In this document: piece by piece, positions 52,997-61,262 of the stretch
How positions within the stretch are numbered: position 1 is the stretch's first letter
Layout of the letters: every line of letters starts with the position of its first letter
Assembly (NCBI RefSeq): GCF_021391495.1
Contig: NZ_CP090063.1
Coordinates: forward strand, 1,488,001 to 1,552,000
DNA from: Amycolatopsis acidiphila
Lineage (GTDB): Bacteria; Actinomycetota; Actinomycetes; Mycobacteriales; Pseudonocardiaceae
Direction: 5' to 3'
Length of the DNA stretch: 64,000 nt
The notes under the pieces: model-generated
Database searches by the model: none
Seen by the model: the letters and a program-made list of their open reading frames with translations, nothing else
What the model was told of the DNA's origin: nothing
Program-made: the position numbers and the translations under genes

Positions 52997-53935
52997 GTGC
53001 GAATCGAGCTGTCCCCGCGCGACGTCGCGCGGATCGGGCTGGTGCCGTCCGCGGATCCGTTGTGGGAACTCGCTTCGAGTGTGCGGCTGCTCGCCGTCGA
53101 CGACGGGTTCGGCTGGTGGCGGCGCTGGGTGCGCCCGCGGCTACCGGAAAGTGTGCGCGTGCTCGAATGGCTCTACGCCGAATCGGTGCCGGGGTTCCTG
53201 CTGCCGGCCGCGGCGGATCTCGGCGCGGGGCTCGCCACTGTCCTGGGCACGGGCGCGGACCGGTTGCGCGGCGAGCTGCGCGGCCGGACGCGCGATCCCG
53301 GGCTTCCCGGCTGGGCATCGGGACTGGTCAACGGGAGTGTGGCCGGTCTGCCACGGCTGGTGCAGGCGATGCGCGAGTACTTCGAGGCCGCGGTCGAGCC
53401 GCACTGGGACACCGTGTGCGCGCAGGTCGACGCGGACCGGGAACTACGCACCCGTGTGCTGTCCGGCGAAGGGGTCGACGCGTTGCTGGCCAGCCTCGGG
53501 CCGGCGCTGCGCTGGTCCGCGCCGACCCTGTCTGCCGGGTTCGGGGGCGAGCCGCTGGTGCCCGGTGGCGCGGGCATGCTGCTGGTGCCGACGTACTTCG
53601 CCGTCCGGCCGGAGGTCGTGCTGTGCAGAAGACCCGGGCCGGTGCGGCTCGGCTATCCCGCGTTGCACCGGCCCGTCCGGCAGCGAACCGCCCGGCCACT
53701 GTCGCCGAACCGCGCGCTGGGGGCGCTCCTCGGGCCCACCCGCGCCGCGGCGCTGGCGGTCGTCGCGGCCGGGTGCAGCACGTCCGAACTGGCCGCACGG
53801 CTCGGCGTCACGCCGTCAGCGGTCAGCAAGCACACCGCGGTGCTGCGCGCCGCCGGGCTGATCGCGACCCGGCGCGAGCGCAACACCGTCCTGCACACGC
53901 TGACCCCGCTCGGGTTGTCCCTGCTCGGCGGTTGA
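52997..53935 (+). CDS. ArsR-family regulator with N-terminal DUF5937 domain
   Basis: 312 residues from GTG 52997, behind CGAAGGGA. Residues about 1-230 resemble DUF5937, which precedes HTH domains in actinobacteria (VRIELSPRDVARIGL, AMREYFEAAVEPHWDTV). A C-terminal winged helix (GCSTSELAARLGVTPSAVSK, TAVLRAAGLIATRRERN) binds DNA. No metal-binding Cys of classic ArsR is present. The target and inducer are unknown. Its stop is adjacent to that of the convergent gabD gene. Confidence 0.88.
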   Translation: MRIELSPRDVARIGLVPSADPLWELASSVRLLAVDDGFGWWRRWVRPRLPESVRVLEWLYAESVPGFLLPAAADLGAGLATVLGTGADRLRGELRGRTRDPGLPGWASGLVNGSVAGLPRLVQAMREYFEAAVEPHWDTVCAQVDADRELRTRVLSGEGVDALLASLGPALRWSAPTLSAGFGGEPLVPGGAGMLLVPTYFAVRPEVVLCRRPGPVRLGYPALHRPVRQRTARPLSPNRALGALLGPTRAAALAVVAAGCSTSELAARLGVTPSAVSKHTAVLRAAGLIATRRERNTVLHTLTPLGLSLLGG

Positions 53936-55315
53936 TCAGTCCTCCGGCCAGTCCACGCTCAGGTACTGGATCTCGGTGAACTCGTGCAGGCCTTCGCGAG
54001 CGCCTTCCCGGCCGAGCCCGCTCTGCTTCATACCGCCGAACGGCGCGGCCGGATCCGAGACCAGGCCACGGTTGATACCGACCATGCCCGCGTCGATCGC
54101 CTCGCCGAGGCGCAGCGCGTGCTGCAGGTCTCCCGCGTACACATAAGCCGCGAGACCCAGCTCGGTGGCGTTCACCCGGTCCAGCAGCTCGTCCTCGTCC
54201 CGCCAGGTGACCACCGGGGCGACCGGTCCGAAGATCTCCTGCTGCACGATCTCCGCGTCGGCGGCGACGTCGGCCAGCACGACCGGGGCGAAGAAGTGCC
54301 CCTTGCCGTCGTCCGGGATCTGGGCGCGGGCGACCACGCGGGCCCCGGCGGCCTCCGCGGCTTCGACCAGCTTGGCCACCCCGTCGACGGCCTTCGCGCT
54401 GATCAGCGGGCCGATTTCGCCGGACGGCCCGACCTGCAGCGCTTCGACCCGCTTTCCCAGCCGCGCAAGGAAATCCTCGGCGACGTCGGCGTGCACGTAG
54501 AAGCGGTTCGCGGCCGTGCAGGCCTGCCCGCCGTTGCGGAACTTCGCGATCATCGCGCCGTCGACCGCCGCGTCGAGGTCCGCGTCCGCGGTCACCACGA
54601 ACGGGGCGTTGCCGCCCAGCTCCATCGACGCGTTCACGACCCGGTCCGCGGCCTGGCGCAGCAGCAGCTGCCCGACCCGGGTGGACCCGGTGAACGAGAT
54701 CTTGCGGACCCGCGGGTCCTCCAGCCACGTGGTGACCACGGCGGCGGCGTCGGTGCTGGTGACCAGGTTGACCACCCCGTCCGGCACCCCGGCCTCGGTC
54801 AGCAGCCGCGCGATCGCGAGCGCGGTCAGCGGCGTCTCCGCGGCGGGCTTGAGCACGACCGTGCAGCCCGCGGCCAGCGCCGGGCCGATCTTGCGGGTGG
54901 CCATCGCGGCGGGGAAGTTCCACGGCGTGACGAGCGCGGCGACGCCGACCGGCCGCCGCGTGACGAGCGTGCGGGTGCCGCCCGCGGGGGAGGGCCCGTA
55001 GCTGCCGTCGGTGCGCACGGCTTCCTCGCCGTACCAACGGAAGAACTCGGCCGCGTAGGCGGCTTCACCACGGGCGTCGGCGAGGGACTTGCCGTTCTCC
55101 CGCACGATCAGCTCGGCCAGCTCCTCGCGGTCGCGCAGCACCAGCTCGAACGCGCGGTGCAGGATCTCCGACCGCTTCCGCGCGGGGGTGCGTGCCCACG
55201 CGCGGGCGGCGGCCGCGGCGGCGTCGACGGCGGCGGTCGCCTCGGCGGGACCGCCGTCCGGGACGGTGGCGATCGTCTCGCCGGTCGCGGGGTTTTCGAC
55301 GATGAACTCACTCAT
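53936..55315 (-). CDS. gabD: succinate-semialdehyde dehydrogenase
   Basis: 459 residues of the aldehyde dehydrogenase fold. The NAD-binding SFTGSTRVGQLLLRQ, catalytic Glu in MELGGNAPFVV and catalytic Cys in FRNGGQACTAANRFYV are all present, and PWNFPAAMATRKIGPALAAG is typical of SSADH. It oxidises succinate semialdehyde from GABA transamination to succinate. It overlaps the gabT stop by 8 bases, so the pair forms an operon with gabT first. Confidence 0.93.
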   Translation of the reverse strand: MSEFIVENPATGETIATVPDGGPAEATAAVDAAAAAARAWARTPARKRSEILHRAFELVLRDREELAELIVRENGKSLADARGEAAYAAEFFRWYGEEAVRTDGSYGPSPAGGTRTLVTRRPVGVAALVTPWNFPAAMATRKIGPALAAGCTVVLKPAAETPLTALAIARLLTEAGVPDGVVNLVTSTDAAAVVTTWLEDPRVRKISFTGSTRVGQLLLRQAADRVVNASMELGGNAPFVVTADADLDAAVDGAMIAKFRNGGQACTAANRFYVHADVAEDFLARLGKRVEALQVGPSGEIGPLISAKAVDGVAKLVEAAEAAGARVVARAQIPDDGKGHFFAPVVLADVAADAEIVQQEIFGPVAPVVTWRDEDELLDRVNATELGLAAYVYAGDLQHALRLGEAIDAGMVGINRGLVSDPAAPFGGMKQSGLGREGAREGLHEFTEIQYLSVDWPED

Positions 55316-56630
55316 GGCTGGACAACCCTTCCCAAAGGACGTCGAGCGCGTCTTCGAGCAGCTCGTCGCTGATGGCCAGCGGCGGCAGGAAGCGCAGGAC
55401 GTTGCCGTGTGTGCCGCAGGTCAGCACGATGACGCCACGCGCGTGGGCGGCGGCGGAGACGGCCTTCGCGAGCGCGGCGTCGGGCTCGTTCGTACCGGGG
55501 CGGACCAGCTCGACGGCGACCATCGCGCCGCGGCCGCGCACGTCGCCGATCCGGTCGTCCTTCTCCTGCAACCGCAGCAGCCGATCCTTCATCAGCCGCT
55601 CGATCTCGCGCGCCCGCTCGACGAGGTTCTCGCGCTCGATCGTCTCGATGGTCGCGAGCGCGGCCGCGCAGGCCAGCGGGTTGCCGCCGTAGGTGCCGCC
55701 GAGGCCACCGGCGTGCGCGGCGTCCATGATCTCGGCACGTCCGGTGACGGCCGAGAGCGGCAGGCCGTCCGCGATGCCCTTCGCGCTCACCACGAGATCC
55801 GGCACGACGCCCTCGTGCTCGCTGGCGAACAGCGCGCCGGTGCGGGCGAACCCGGTCTGCACCTCGTCGGCGACGAACACGACCTCGTTGGCGCGGCACC
55901 ATTCGGCGAGCGCGGGCAGGAAGCCCGGGGCGGGCACGATGAACCCGCCCTCGCCCTGGATCGGCTCGATCACGACCGCCGCCGGCCTGCCGACCTGCTT
56001 CTCGATGGTGTCGATCGCGCGGCGGGCGGCGGCCGGGCCGTCGAGGTCGTCGCGGAACGGGTAGGACAGCGGAGCGCGGTAGACCTCGGCGGCGAACGGG
56101 CCGAAGCCGTGCTTGTACGGCATGGACTTCGCGGTCAGCGCCATGGTCAGGTTCGTGCGCCCGTGGTAGGCGTGGTCGAACGCGACGACGGCCGGCCGCC
56201 CGGTGTACGCGCGGGCGATCTTGACCGCGTTCTCGACGGCCTCGGCGCCGGAGTTGAACAACACGGACCGCTTCTCGTGCGCGCCCGGGGTGAGCCGGTT
56301 GAGCTGCTCGGCGACCGCGACGTAGCCCTCGTACGGGGTGACCATGAAGCAGGTGTGCGTGAAGGCCTCGGCCTGCTCGCGGACCGCCTCGACGACGCGC
56401 GGCGCGCTGATCCCGACCGTCGTGACGGCGATGCCGGACCCGAGGTCGATCAGGATGTTGCCGTCGACGTCCTCGACCACGCCGCCACCGGCGCGCGCCG
56501 CGAAGACGGGCATCGTCGTACCGACACCGCGGGCGACCGCGTGCTGCTTGCGGGCCATCAGTTCGCGGGAGCGGGGGCCGGGGATCTCGGTCGCGAGGTG
56601 ACGCGCCTGGGGGAGAGCGGGGAGGGCCAT
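55308..56630 (-). CDS. gabT: 4-aminobutyrate aminotransferase (class III, PLP)
   Basis: 440 residues from ATG 56630. The class III fold shows GIAVTTVGISAPRVVEAV, SGAEAVENAVKIARAYTG, the PLP Asp in FVADEVQTGFARTG and the Schiff-base Lys in VVSAKGIADGLPLSAV. It transfers the amino group of GABA to 2-oxoglutarate. It is divergent from a LysR regulator with 81 bp between, and is followed by gabD with an 8-base overlap. Confidence 0.95.
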   Translation of the reverse strand: MALPALPQARHLATEIPGPRSRELMARKQHAVARGVGTTMPVFAARAGGGVVEDVDGNILIDLGSGIAVTTVGISAPRVVEAVREQAEAFTHTCFMVTPYEGYVAVAEQLNRLTPGAHEKRSVLFNSGAEAVENAVKIARAYTGRPAVVAFDHAYHGRTNLTMALTAKSMPYKHGFGPFAAEVYRAPLSYPFRDDLDGPAAARRAIDTIEKQVGRPAAVVIEPIQGEGGFIVPAPGFLPALAEWCRANEVVFVADEVQTGFARTGALFASEHEGVVPDLVVSAKGIADGLPLSAVTGRAEIMDAAHAGGLGGTYGGNPLACAAALATIETIERENLVERAREIERLMKDRLLRLQEKDDRIGDVRGRGAMVAVELVRPGTNEPDAALAKAVSAAAHARGVIVLTCGTHGNVLRFLPPLAISDELLEDALDVLWEGLSSHE

Positions 56631-56687
56631 GCCCCTATCGTCCGAGCGCCGGACCATGCCGTCCACTGCTTGTTTTCTTGGTTCACC

Positions 56688-56702
56688 ATGCCTCTGCGGC
56701 AT
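56688..56702. promoter_or_regulatory. LysR-type operator between gabT and its regulator
   Basis: ATGCC-TCTGC-GGCAT is a perfect 15-bp dyad and contains T-N11-A, the LysR recognition form. It overlaps the CATACT -10 (56700-56705) of the LysR gene, so binding should repress the regulator's own transcription. A second ATGCC half-site at 56656-56660 may help activation of gabTD. Confidence 0.6.
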
Positions 56703-56711
56703 ACTGGAGCC

Positions 56712-57596
56712 ATGGAGCTGCGGACCCTGCGGTACTTCGTCGCCGTCGCCGAACACGGTTCGGTCAGCGCCGCGGCCGAGGTCGTGCACGTCACGCAGCC
56801 CGCGCTGTCCCGGCAGGTGCGCCAGCTGGAGCACGAGCTGCGGCTCGACCTGTTCGACCGGCGTGGCAACCGGCTGGAGCTGTCCGCGGCGGGCGCGCAG
56901 TTCCTGCCGGTGGCCCGCGACGTGCTGCAGCGGGCGGATGACGCGCTCTCGGCCGCGGAAGCGTTTGCGGCCGGGCATCTGGTGCGGATCACCATCGCCG
57001 CGCCGACGACCACGCTGACCGACCTGATCGCCCCGTTCCTGGCCACCTTCGGGCCGGCCGACCCGCTGCCGACGGTGGTCGAGACCAGTGGCACCGCGGC
57101 CCTGCGCCACGGCGCCGACCTCGCCATCGTGACCCAGCCGCCGCAGCCCTCGTGGGGCCGGCTCGCCATCGCCCGCATGCCGCTGTGGGCCTACGTGCCC
57201 GAAGGCCACCCCTGGTGGGGGCGCGAGCGCGTGCCGCTGGCGGAGCTGGTGCGCGAGACGCTGGTCGTGCTCGACCCGTCGTTCCGGCCGCGGCAGATCC
57301 TGCAGGAGGCGCTCACCGCGGCCGGCCTGGCCACGCCGGAGCTGGTCGAATGCGGCAACGCCCAGGTCGCGCAAGCGCTTGCGGCAGCGGGCCGGGGCGT
57401 CGCGGTGGTCTCCGACGACTCGCGGTTCGGCCTGCACGGCCTGCGGATCGACGGCGCCGCGGCGGCGCTGCGGATCTCGCTGTTCGCGGCCTGGGCGCCG
57501 TCGCACCACGCGGCGGGCTCACTGGCCGCGCTCGCACAGCGGCTCCGGGCCTTCGCGGGGGACCGGTACGGCGCCGACGTGCTGCCGGTCAGCTGA
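56712..57596 (+). CDS. LysR-family transcriptional regulator of gabTD
   Basis: 294 residues from ATG 56712. The HTH is MELRTLRYFVAVAEHGSVSA, AEVVHVTQPALSRQVRQLE. The LysR-type effector domain spans about 90-290, with APTTTLTDLIAPFLATF. The divergent arrangement and intergenic dyad point to GABA- or succinate-semialdehyde-responsive control of gabTD (inference). The -10 box ends 6 bases before the ATG, so its mRNA is probably leaderless. The stop overlaps the end of the convergent TetR gene by 8 bases. Confidence 0.9.
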   Translation: MELRTLRYFVAVAEHGSVSAAAEVVHVTQPALSRQVRQLEHELRLDLFDRRGNRLELSAAGAQFLPVARDVLQRADDALSAAEAFAAGHLVRITIAAPTTTLTDLIAPFLATFGPADPLPTVVETSGTAALRHGADLAIVTQPPQPSWGRLAIARMPLWAYVPEGHPWWGRERVPLAELVRETLVVLDPSFRPRQILQEALTAAGLATPELVECGNAQVAQALAAAGRGVAVVSDDSRFGLHGLRIDGAAAALRISLFAAWAPSHHAAGSLAALAQRLRAFAGDRYGADVLPVS

Positions 57597-58230
57597 GCCG
57601 CTCGGTGGCCAGCTTCAGCTCGTGCTCGGTCAGCGGCGGTTCCGGCAGCGGGTGCGCGTTCGGGGCGCGGTAGGCGTCCAGCATCAGGTACAGGTGCCGC
57701 CGCCACGTGCGCGGCGCGATGCCGAAGGTGGCGTCGATGATCATGCTGTGCGACCACAGCAGGACGAACATGTCCTCGAAGGCGAGGTCCGCGCGCACCG
57801 CACCCTGCTCCTGGGCGCGCCGGAGCAGTTCGCGCCACACCGCGTGCATGCGGTCGCGCACCCCGATCGCCGCGCCGCTCGCCGGACGGTCCAAAGAGGA
57901 CAGCTCGTTGAAGCCGCGGTCCTCGGCCTGCAGCTCGCACAACGTTTCGAGGAACAGGCGGAAGCCCTCCCACGCGTCGTCGAGCTCGAGGCCGCGTTCC
58001 CCGGCTTCGAGTACGGTGCGCAGCTTGTCGGCGAACACCGCCACGACGAGCTCGTCGCGGTTGGGGAAGTGCCGGTACAGCGTGCCGATGGCGACTCCCG
58101 CCGTGCGCGCGACCTGCTCCAACGACGCGTTGAGCCCCTGTTCGGCGAACGTGCGGCGGGCGGCGGCGAGCAGCGCCTCGCGGTTGCGCTGTGCGTCCTT
58201 GCGCAGCAGTCGCGGTACTTCCGGGCTCAT
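57589..58230 (-). CDS. TetR-family transcriptional regulator
   Basis: 213 residues from ATG 58230. The HTH reads NREALLAAARRTFAEQGLNA, SLEQVARTAGVAIGTLYRHFP. The remaining alpha-helical domain binds an unknown ligand. TACCGT, a -10 box, ends 6 bases before the ATG (leaderless). It diverges from the aldo/keto reductase remnant, which may once have been its target. Confidence 0.92.
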   Translation of the reverse strand: MSPEVPRLLRKDAQRNREALLAAARRTFAEQGLNASLEQVARTAGVAIGTLYRHFPNRDELVVAVFADKLRTVLEAGERGLELDDAWEGFRLFLETLCELQAEDRGFNELSSLDRPASGAAIGVRDRMHAVWRELLRRAQEQGAVRADLAFEDMFVLLWSHSMIIDATFGIAPRTWRRHLYLMLDAYRAPNAHPLPEPPLTEHELKLATERLS

Positions 58231-58245
58231 GGGCCGACGGTAGCA

Positions 58246-58677
58246 ATGCCGGCGGTGCCAGGGGTCTCCCAGCTCGCGCTCGGCACGGCTATTTTCGGCA
58301 CCGGGTCGGGTGCGCGAAGCGGGCCGGCGGAGGCGCGCGCGATCCTCGACGCGTTTCGTCGTCGGCAGCAAGTACAGCCGCCTCCCCGGGCCCGGCGCGA
58401 ACCTGACGGGCAACAGCCGCCGAAGTGCGATCCGCTCGGTCGAGGCGAGCCTGCGGCGGTTGCGCACACGGCGGGCTGTCGAACTTCCCGGCCTGGCGGG
58501 TCGCGGCGGGCGCGCTGAAGAGCGACGTGCTGGTCGGCGTGCAGGAGCCGCTGAACCTGGTGAGCCGGGTACGACCGGCTGGACGCGGTGAGTGCCTTGC
58601 CGGCCGGCCCTTCGGACGAGCACCCGTTCGGGGGCGAGGCGGCAGGCTTCCTCAGGCCCGTCGTGCCGGTGGTCTAG
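58246..58677 (+). pseudogene. aldo/keto reductase remnant (frameshifts and internal deletions)
   Basis: Family pieces occur in all three frames of 432 bp. VSQLALGTAIFGTGSG and EARAILDAF appear from ATG 58246; then, one frame on, RFVVGSKYSRLPGPGANLTG and VEASLRRLRT; then GLSNFPAWRVAAGAL in the third frame. The C-terminal segment YDRLDAVSALP..FLRPVVPVV lies in the first frame to TAG 58675. A normal AKR has about 320 residues; the catalytic Tyr region and the barrel middle are missing. The gene is therefore decayed by deletions and cannot make the enzyme. Confidence 0.75.
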
Positions 58678-59306
58678 CCCCGGCGGCACTCCGCCAGGTC
58701 GGTGTACAGCGACGCCCGCGAGATGCCCAGCCGGGCCGCGATCCGGGGAGCCGCGCCGCGCACGGTGAACACGCCTCGTTCGTCCAAGGTCTTGAGGAGG
58801 CGGAGGCGTTCGCGGCGGGTGAGGCTGTCCACGGGCTTGGCCAGCGCCAGCTCCTCCGCGCGGACGACCGCGTTCACCACCTCGTCGAAGTCGTCGGTGA
58901 AGGTCGTCGCCGGGACCGTGGCAGGCGCGAGGCCGGCCAGGTCCGACAGCAGATCGCCGACCTGCCGGAGCGCGGTCACGTCGAGGTTCACGCACAGCGC
59001 GCCGAACACGTGCCCGTCCGCGTCCCGCAGGGGCAGCGTCGACGACTTCACCGTGCGCCCGGACTCGGTCCGGGTCACGTAGTTGAGCTCCGGGCTCGCG
59101 TCGTCGCCCCGGGCGAGCATCCGCAGGCCGATCTCGCTCGTCGCGCCGCCGACGTGCCGGCCGGTGACCTCGCCCGCCACCGCCACCACCGACCGGTCGC
59201 CGAGCCGGTAGTCGTGCAGCACCACCTCGCACGAGCGACCGAACGTCGCCGCCAGCCCGGGCACCAGCCCTTTGAGGGCGTCGAGGATCGTGTCGGCCGT
59301 CTCCAC
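58674..59306 (-). CDS. YheO-type regulator (PAS-like domain + HTH)
   Basis: 210 residues from GTG 59306. The N-terminal YheO-like PAS domain has EVVLHDYRLGDRSVVAVAGE, RTVKSSTLPLRDADGHVFGAL and LNVDVT-like CVNLDVTALR. The C-terminal HTH reads GVFTVRGAAPRIAARLGISR, ASLYTDL. The family includes DauR, which senses D-arginine-like ligands; here the ligand is unknown. TAGACT ends 6 bases before the GTG, so the mRNA is leaderless. Upstream palindromes may be its operators. Confidence 0.87.
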   Translation of the reverse strand: METADTILDALKGLVPGLAATFGRSCEVVLHDYRLGDRSVVAVAGEVTGRHVGGATSEIGLRMLARGDDASPELNYVTRTESGRTVKSSTLPLRDADGHVFGALCVNLDVTALRQVGDLLSDLAGLAPATVPATTFTDDFDEVVNAVVRAEELALAKPVDSLTRRERLRLLKTLDERGVFTVRGAAPRIAARLGISRASLYTDLAECRRG

Positions 59307-59319
59307 GCACGTAGTCTAG

Positions 59320-59359
59320 GTGTCAGACACTTTGTCCAGCGAGCAGCTGCTCGCTGGAC
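59320..59359. promoter_or_regulatory. two palindromes upstream of the YheO-type gene
   Basis: GTGTC-A-GACAC lies at 59320-59330, next to the -10 box. GTCCAGCGAGCAG/CTGCTCGCTGGAC at 59334-59359 is a perfect uninterrupted 26-bp palindrome. Both sit between a gene end and the regulator's start. A terminator reading is less likely as no T-tract follows. Confidence 0.6.
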
Positions 59360-59399
59360 CGTGAGCCGCTCGGCTTCGGTGGTGTCGGCGACGGGGAAC

Positions 59400-60203
59400 T
59401 CACCGCACCCGCCCCACACCGCCGAGACCGACGTTGCGCGGGGCGTCCTCCTCGTCGGGCACGTAGTCCGGGTCGGCCGGGCGCCAGTCCGGCAGCGGCA
59501 CCAGGCCGGGCTCGACCAGTTCGAGGCCCGTGAAGAACGCGGCGATCTGGTCCCGGTCGCGGATCGCGAGGTTCTCCGCGACCGTGCTGTTGTAGACGCG
59601 GTTCGTCTCCTGCTGCAGCGCGCCCGTCCGCCCGCCGGCGTGGGTGAGGTGGCTCAGCGCGAAGTAGCTGCCCGGTGCGAGGCGCGCGAGATAGCGGTGG
59701 ACGAGGTCGAGCGCCTCCGTCTCGTCCGTGACGAAGTGCAGCACCGAGATCATCAGCACCGCCACCGGCTGCGAGAAGTCGAGCAGCCCGGTCACCTGCG
59801 GCGCGGCCAGCACCACGTCCGGTTTACGCAGATCCCCTTCCAGTGTCGTCGCGAACGCGTTCTCCCTCAGCAGTTCGCGGCCCAGGGCGACAGCGTCCGG
59901 CTCGTAGTCCACGTACACGACGCGCGCGTCGGGCACCTCGGCCTGCGCGATCTCGTGCACGTTGCCGACCGTGGGAATGCCCGAGCCCAGATCGAGGAAC
60001 TGGCGCACCCCCTCGCCGATCAGGAACCGGACCACCCGGCCCAGGAACTCCCGGTTGTAGCGGGCGCCGACGGCGGCCATCGGGAACGAGCGCATGGTGT
60101 GCGCCGCCGCCGTGCGGTCCACGGCGTAGTGGTGGTCGCCGCCCAGCATGTAGTCGTAGACACGAGCAGCCGCGGCCACGGTGGGTTCGGGACGTTCGGG
60201 CAT
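59400..60203 (-). CDS. SAM-dependent methyltransferase, DUF574 family
   Basis: 267 residues from ATG 60203, with AAGGAG inside the end of the upstream gene. The N-terminus AARVYDYMLGGDHHYAVDR is diagnostic for the actinobacterial DUF574 group, followed by the SAM motif FLDLGSGIPTVGN and VYVDYEPDAVALG. Genomes carry many copies next to XRE/DUF5753 regulators. The substrate is not known. It lies 3 bases after the DUF5753 regulator's stop, so the two are co-transcribed. Confidence 0.92.
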   Translation of the reverse strand: MPERPEPTVAAAARVYDYMLGGDHHYAVDRTAAAHTMRSFPMAAVGARYNREFLGRVVRFLIGEGVRQFLDLGSGIPTVGNVHEIAQAEVPDARVVYVDYEPDAVALGRELLRENAFATTLEGDLRKPDVVLAAPQVTGLLDFSQPVAVLMISVLHFVTDETEALDLVHRYLARLAPGSYFALSHLTHAGGRTGALQQETNRVYNSTVAENLAIRDRDQIAAFFTGLELVEPGLVPLPDWRPADPDYVPDEEDAPRNVGLGGVGRVR

Positions 60204-60206
60204 GGG

Positions 60207-61100
60207 TCACTCCTTCGGACCCGCGCGGAAGCTCCGCAGCATCTCGCGCAGGAAGCGCCGGGTCGTTTCGGGGCTCAGCGCGCCCATCGTCGCGTTGAGC
60301 CACAGCTGTTCGTAGGGCTGGACGTTGTCGGCGGGATACACCCGCCCACCCATCATGGTGAACGCGAAGTCGAGGTGCTGACGGAACTCGCCGATCACCC
60401 CGGGCGCGGGCAGCCGCAGCAGCGCGAACCTTTCCAGCACCGCGTCCGCGGCCAGTCCCGGCGGCTGGTCGAACGGCACCAGTTGCAGCGTGACGTTGGG
60501 ACATTGCGACAACCGCAGCAGGTGCGTGATCTGCTCGGCCATCACACGCGAATTCCCGCGGATTCGGCGGACGCACGATTCACTGAGCACGGCATACACT
60601 TCCGCCGGTTCCGCGCGGAACAGCACCCGCTGCCGGTCGAGAATGGCGGCCACCGTTTCCGCGGGTGGCGAACCGGCCCGCAGATACGATTCGCTCCGCA
60701 ATAACGGCGGAATCCGTTCGACCGCGACGAGGCGAATGAGTGCGGCGTCCTCCTCCAGGTCGACGTACTGCCGGGACGACTCCGGATGCGCGGCGCGCGG
60801 GCCACGCCAGCGTCCCCGCTGGGAGGTGCCGCTGTTGAGCAGCAGCGCGAGTTCGAGCGCCACTCCGTTCGTCGTGCCGTATGCCTTCAGCAGGGCGTGG
60901 AGATCGTTTTCGCTGATCCCGCCGTCGCCGTTCTCCAGCCTGGTGATCTTGTTCTGCGCGCTGCGGGCGGTGGTGTCGGGCCAGATCAGCGCCCCGACCT
61001 CTTCCTGGGTCAGTCCTTTCTGCTCACGCAGGTGCCGCAGGAGGGCAGCGAGCTGCAACCTGCGTCCGGTCGGGGTCCGGGCCACGGGAGGAGCGGTCAA
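60207..61100 (-). CDS. XRE-family regulator with DUF5753 domain
   Basis: 297 residues from TTG 61100; GTG 61085 is an alternative. The XRE helix-turn-helix has LLRHLREQKGLTQEEVGALI and KITRLENGDGGIS. The DUF5753 ligand domain spans about 105-285 (LRSESYLRAGSP, QLVPFDQPPGL, FDFAFTMMGG-like DFAFTMMGGRVY). In actinomycetes this type usually pairs with DUF397; here the downstream partner is the DUF574 methyltransferase instead. No target could be assigned. Confidence 0.9.
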   Translation of the reverse strand: MTAPPVARTPTGRRLQLAALLRHLREQKGLTQEEVGALIWPDTTARSAQNKITRLENGDGGISENDLHALLKAYGTTNGVALELALLLNSGTSQRGRWRGPRAAHPESSRQYVDLEEDAALIRLVAVERIPPLLRSESYLRAGSPPAETVAAILDRQRVLFRAEPAEVYAVLSESCVRRIRGNSRVMAEQITHLLRLSQCPNVTLQLVPFDQPPGLAADAVLERFALLRLPAPGVIGEFRQHLDFAFTMMGGRVYPADNVQPYEQLWLNATMGALSPETTRRFLREMLRSFRAGPKE

Positions 61101-61262
61101 CGGGATTCTTTCGATCTGATGAAGTTCGGGACCGAATTGTAGGCAGTAGGCCCGGGTCGAATCCAGCGTCCATTCGAGTAGCCGAACTCGGCCCCGGGAA
61201 GCGGATTCGGCCGGTTTGTTGTGATTGGCCCCGTGCCCGCCATTCGGGCGGTACCATCAACC

